Origin: Actinoallomurus sp963736325
GTDB lineage: Bacteria > Actinomycetota > Actinomycetes > Streptosporangiales > Streptosporangiaceae
DNA: 64,000 nucleotides
Direction of reading: 5' to 3'
NCBI GenBank assembly: GCA_963736325.1
Contig: CAVTOG010000018.1
Coordinates: 54,104-118,103, forward strand
Positions 63,709 through 64,000 of the stretch are shown here, piece by piece. The first letter of the stretch is position 1, and every line of letters starts with the position of its first letter. A program made the position numbers and the translations under genes. A model generated the notes under the pieces. That model saw only the letters and a list, made by a program, of their open reading frames with translations, had not been told where the DNA came from and made no database searches.

Positions 63709-64000
63709 GTGCCAGCGTCGCCACGAGCTCCACGTGCTGCGTCATCGGGAACGCGTCGAAGGCGCGCAGCCCGGCCAGCGTCCAATCGTGTTCGGCGAAG
63801 AACGCCAGGTCACGAGCCAACGTCGCCGGGTCGCAGGAGACATAGGCGATGCGGCGCCCGGCGAGTTCCGCGACGCGCTTGACGACGTCGCGGCCCGCGC
63901 CCGTACGGGGCGGGTCGAGGACGACCAGGTCGGCGCGGTTCAGGCGTGACTTGCCCCGGCCGAAACGGAGCTCCTCCAGCAGGGTCTCGACCTCGCCGCG
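63701..64000 (-). CDS. RNA m5U methyltransferase (TrmA/RlmD family), 3' part
   Basis: Partial: 99 residues read from base 64000 down to TAG 63701-63703, the gene continuing upstream beyond the window. It ends with the motif IV region VVLDPPRTGAG, then the catalytic cysteine in SCDPATLARD and the closing FPMTQHVELVATL, all diagnostic of SAM-dependent uridine-C5 methyltransferases (TrmA, RlmC/D). Which RNA is modified cannot be told. Confidence 0.92.
   Translation of the reverse strand, partial: RGEVETLLEELRFGRGKSRLNRADLVVLDPPRTGAGRDVVKRVAELAGRRIAYVSCDPATLARDLAFFAEHDWTLAGLRAFDAFPMTQHVELVATLARD

Overview
The window is about 70% G+C with many GTG and TTG starts. Gene content points to a filamentous actinomycete, most likely order Streptosporangiales (for example Thermomonosporaceae): a coproporphyrin-type heme pathway with HemQ, DUF3000 next to RNase D, an F420-dependent LLM enzyme, an FprA-type reductase, a PadR regulator with a DUF1707 protein, and a DmdR/IdeR-like iron box. 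The family assignment is inference. No rRNA, tRNA or CRISPR array was seen.

Layout. 1-5.9 kb: end of a phosphodiester glycosidase, an MFS transporter, a scar holding stumps of a GntR regulator and an aldo/keto reductase, glycogen debranching enzyme glgX, a small membrane protein and a RibD-like reductase. 5.97-11.8 kb: a LigC-type ATP-dependent DNA ligase gene split by a 4.8-kb insertion. The insertion carries an arsenic cluster (arsR, aquaporin, arsC, arsN1, divergent arsI), a complete second LigC and a decayed tyrosine recombinase. 11.8-13.9 kb: LigD-type polymerase domain, msrB, a membrane-anchored hypothetical. 14-18.4 kb: heme genes hemQ, cgoX and hemE with a DUF4349 lipoprotein. 18.5-23 kb: a small CxxC protein, DUF3000, RNase D, a GNAT, a polysaccharide deacetylase, and iron permease efeU behind an iron box. 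23-25.3 kb: four gene stumps, including a piece of a sugar ABC operon. 25.4-30.5 kb: an acyl-CoA synthetase with a degenerate ATP loop, then thiolase and fadB. 30.5-38 kb: FprA, dxs, idi, mug, aconitase. 38-44 kb: PadR and DUF1707, then a ROK regulator with xylHGF. 44-49.4 kb: Ser/Thr kinase, a cNMP-domain ABC exporter, a PLP enzyme. 49.5-56.4 kb: two nucleotidyltransferases, gnd, and the RNA-repair pair pnkp-hen1. 56.4-64 kb: TetR, LLM oxidoreductase, a cysteine-rich LPXTG surface protein, a holin-like peptide, an MmpS-like lipoprotein, sodC, a deleted class A beta-lactamase, and the end of an RNA uridine methyltransferase.

Main observation. The element sits exactly between codons 34 and 35 of the host ligase, four codons after the catalytic lysine of motif I (KxDG). 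It brings its own intact ligase. In that gene the codons matching the insertion site are synonymously recoded (all five degenerate codons of K-W-D-G-F-R differ) in a locally AT-rich patch. This looks like a mobile element that hits a conserved active-site motif, replaces the broken gene and is immune to hitting its own copy. It may be an undescribed strategy; the interpretation is mine, the sequence facts are direct.
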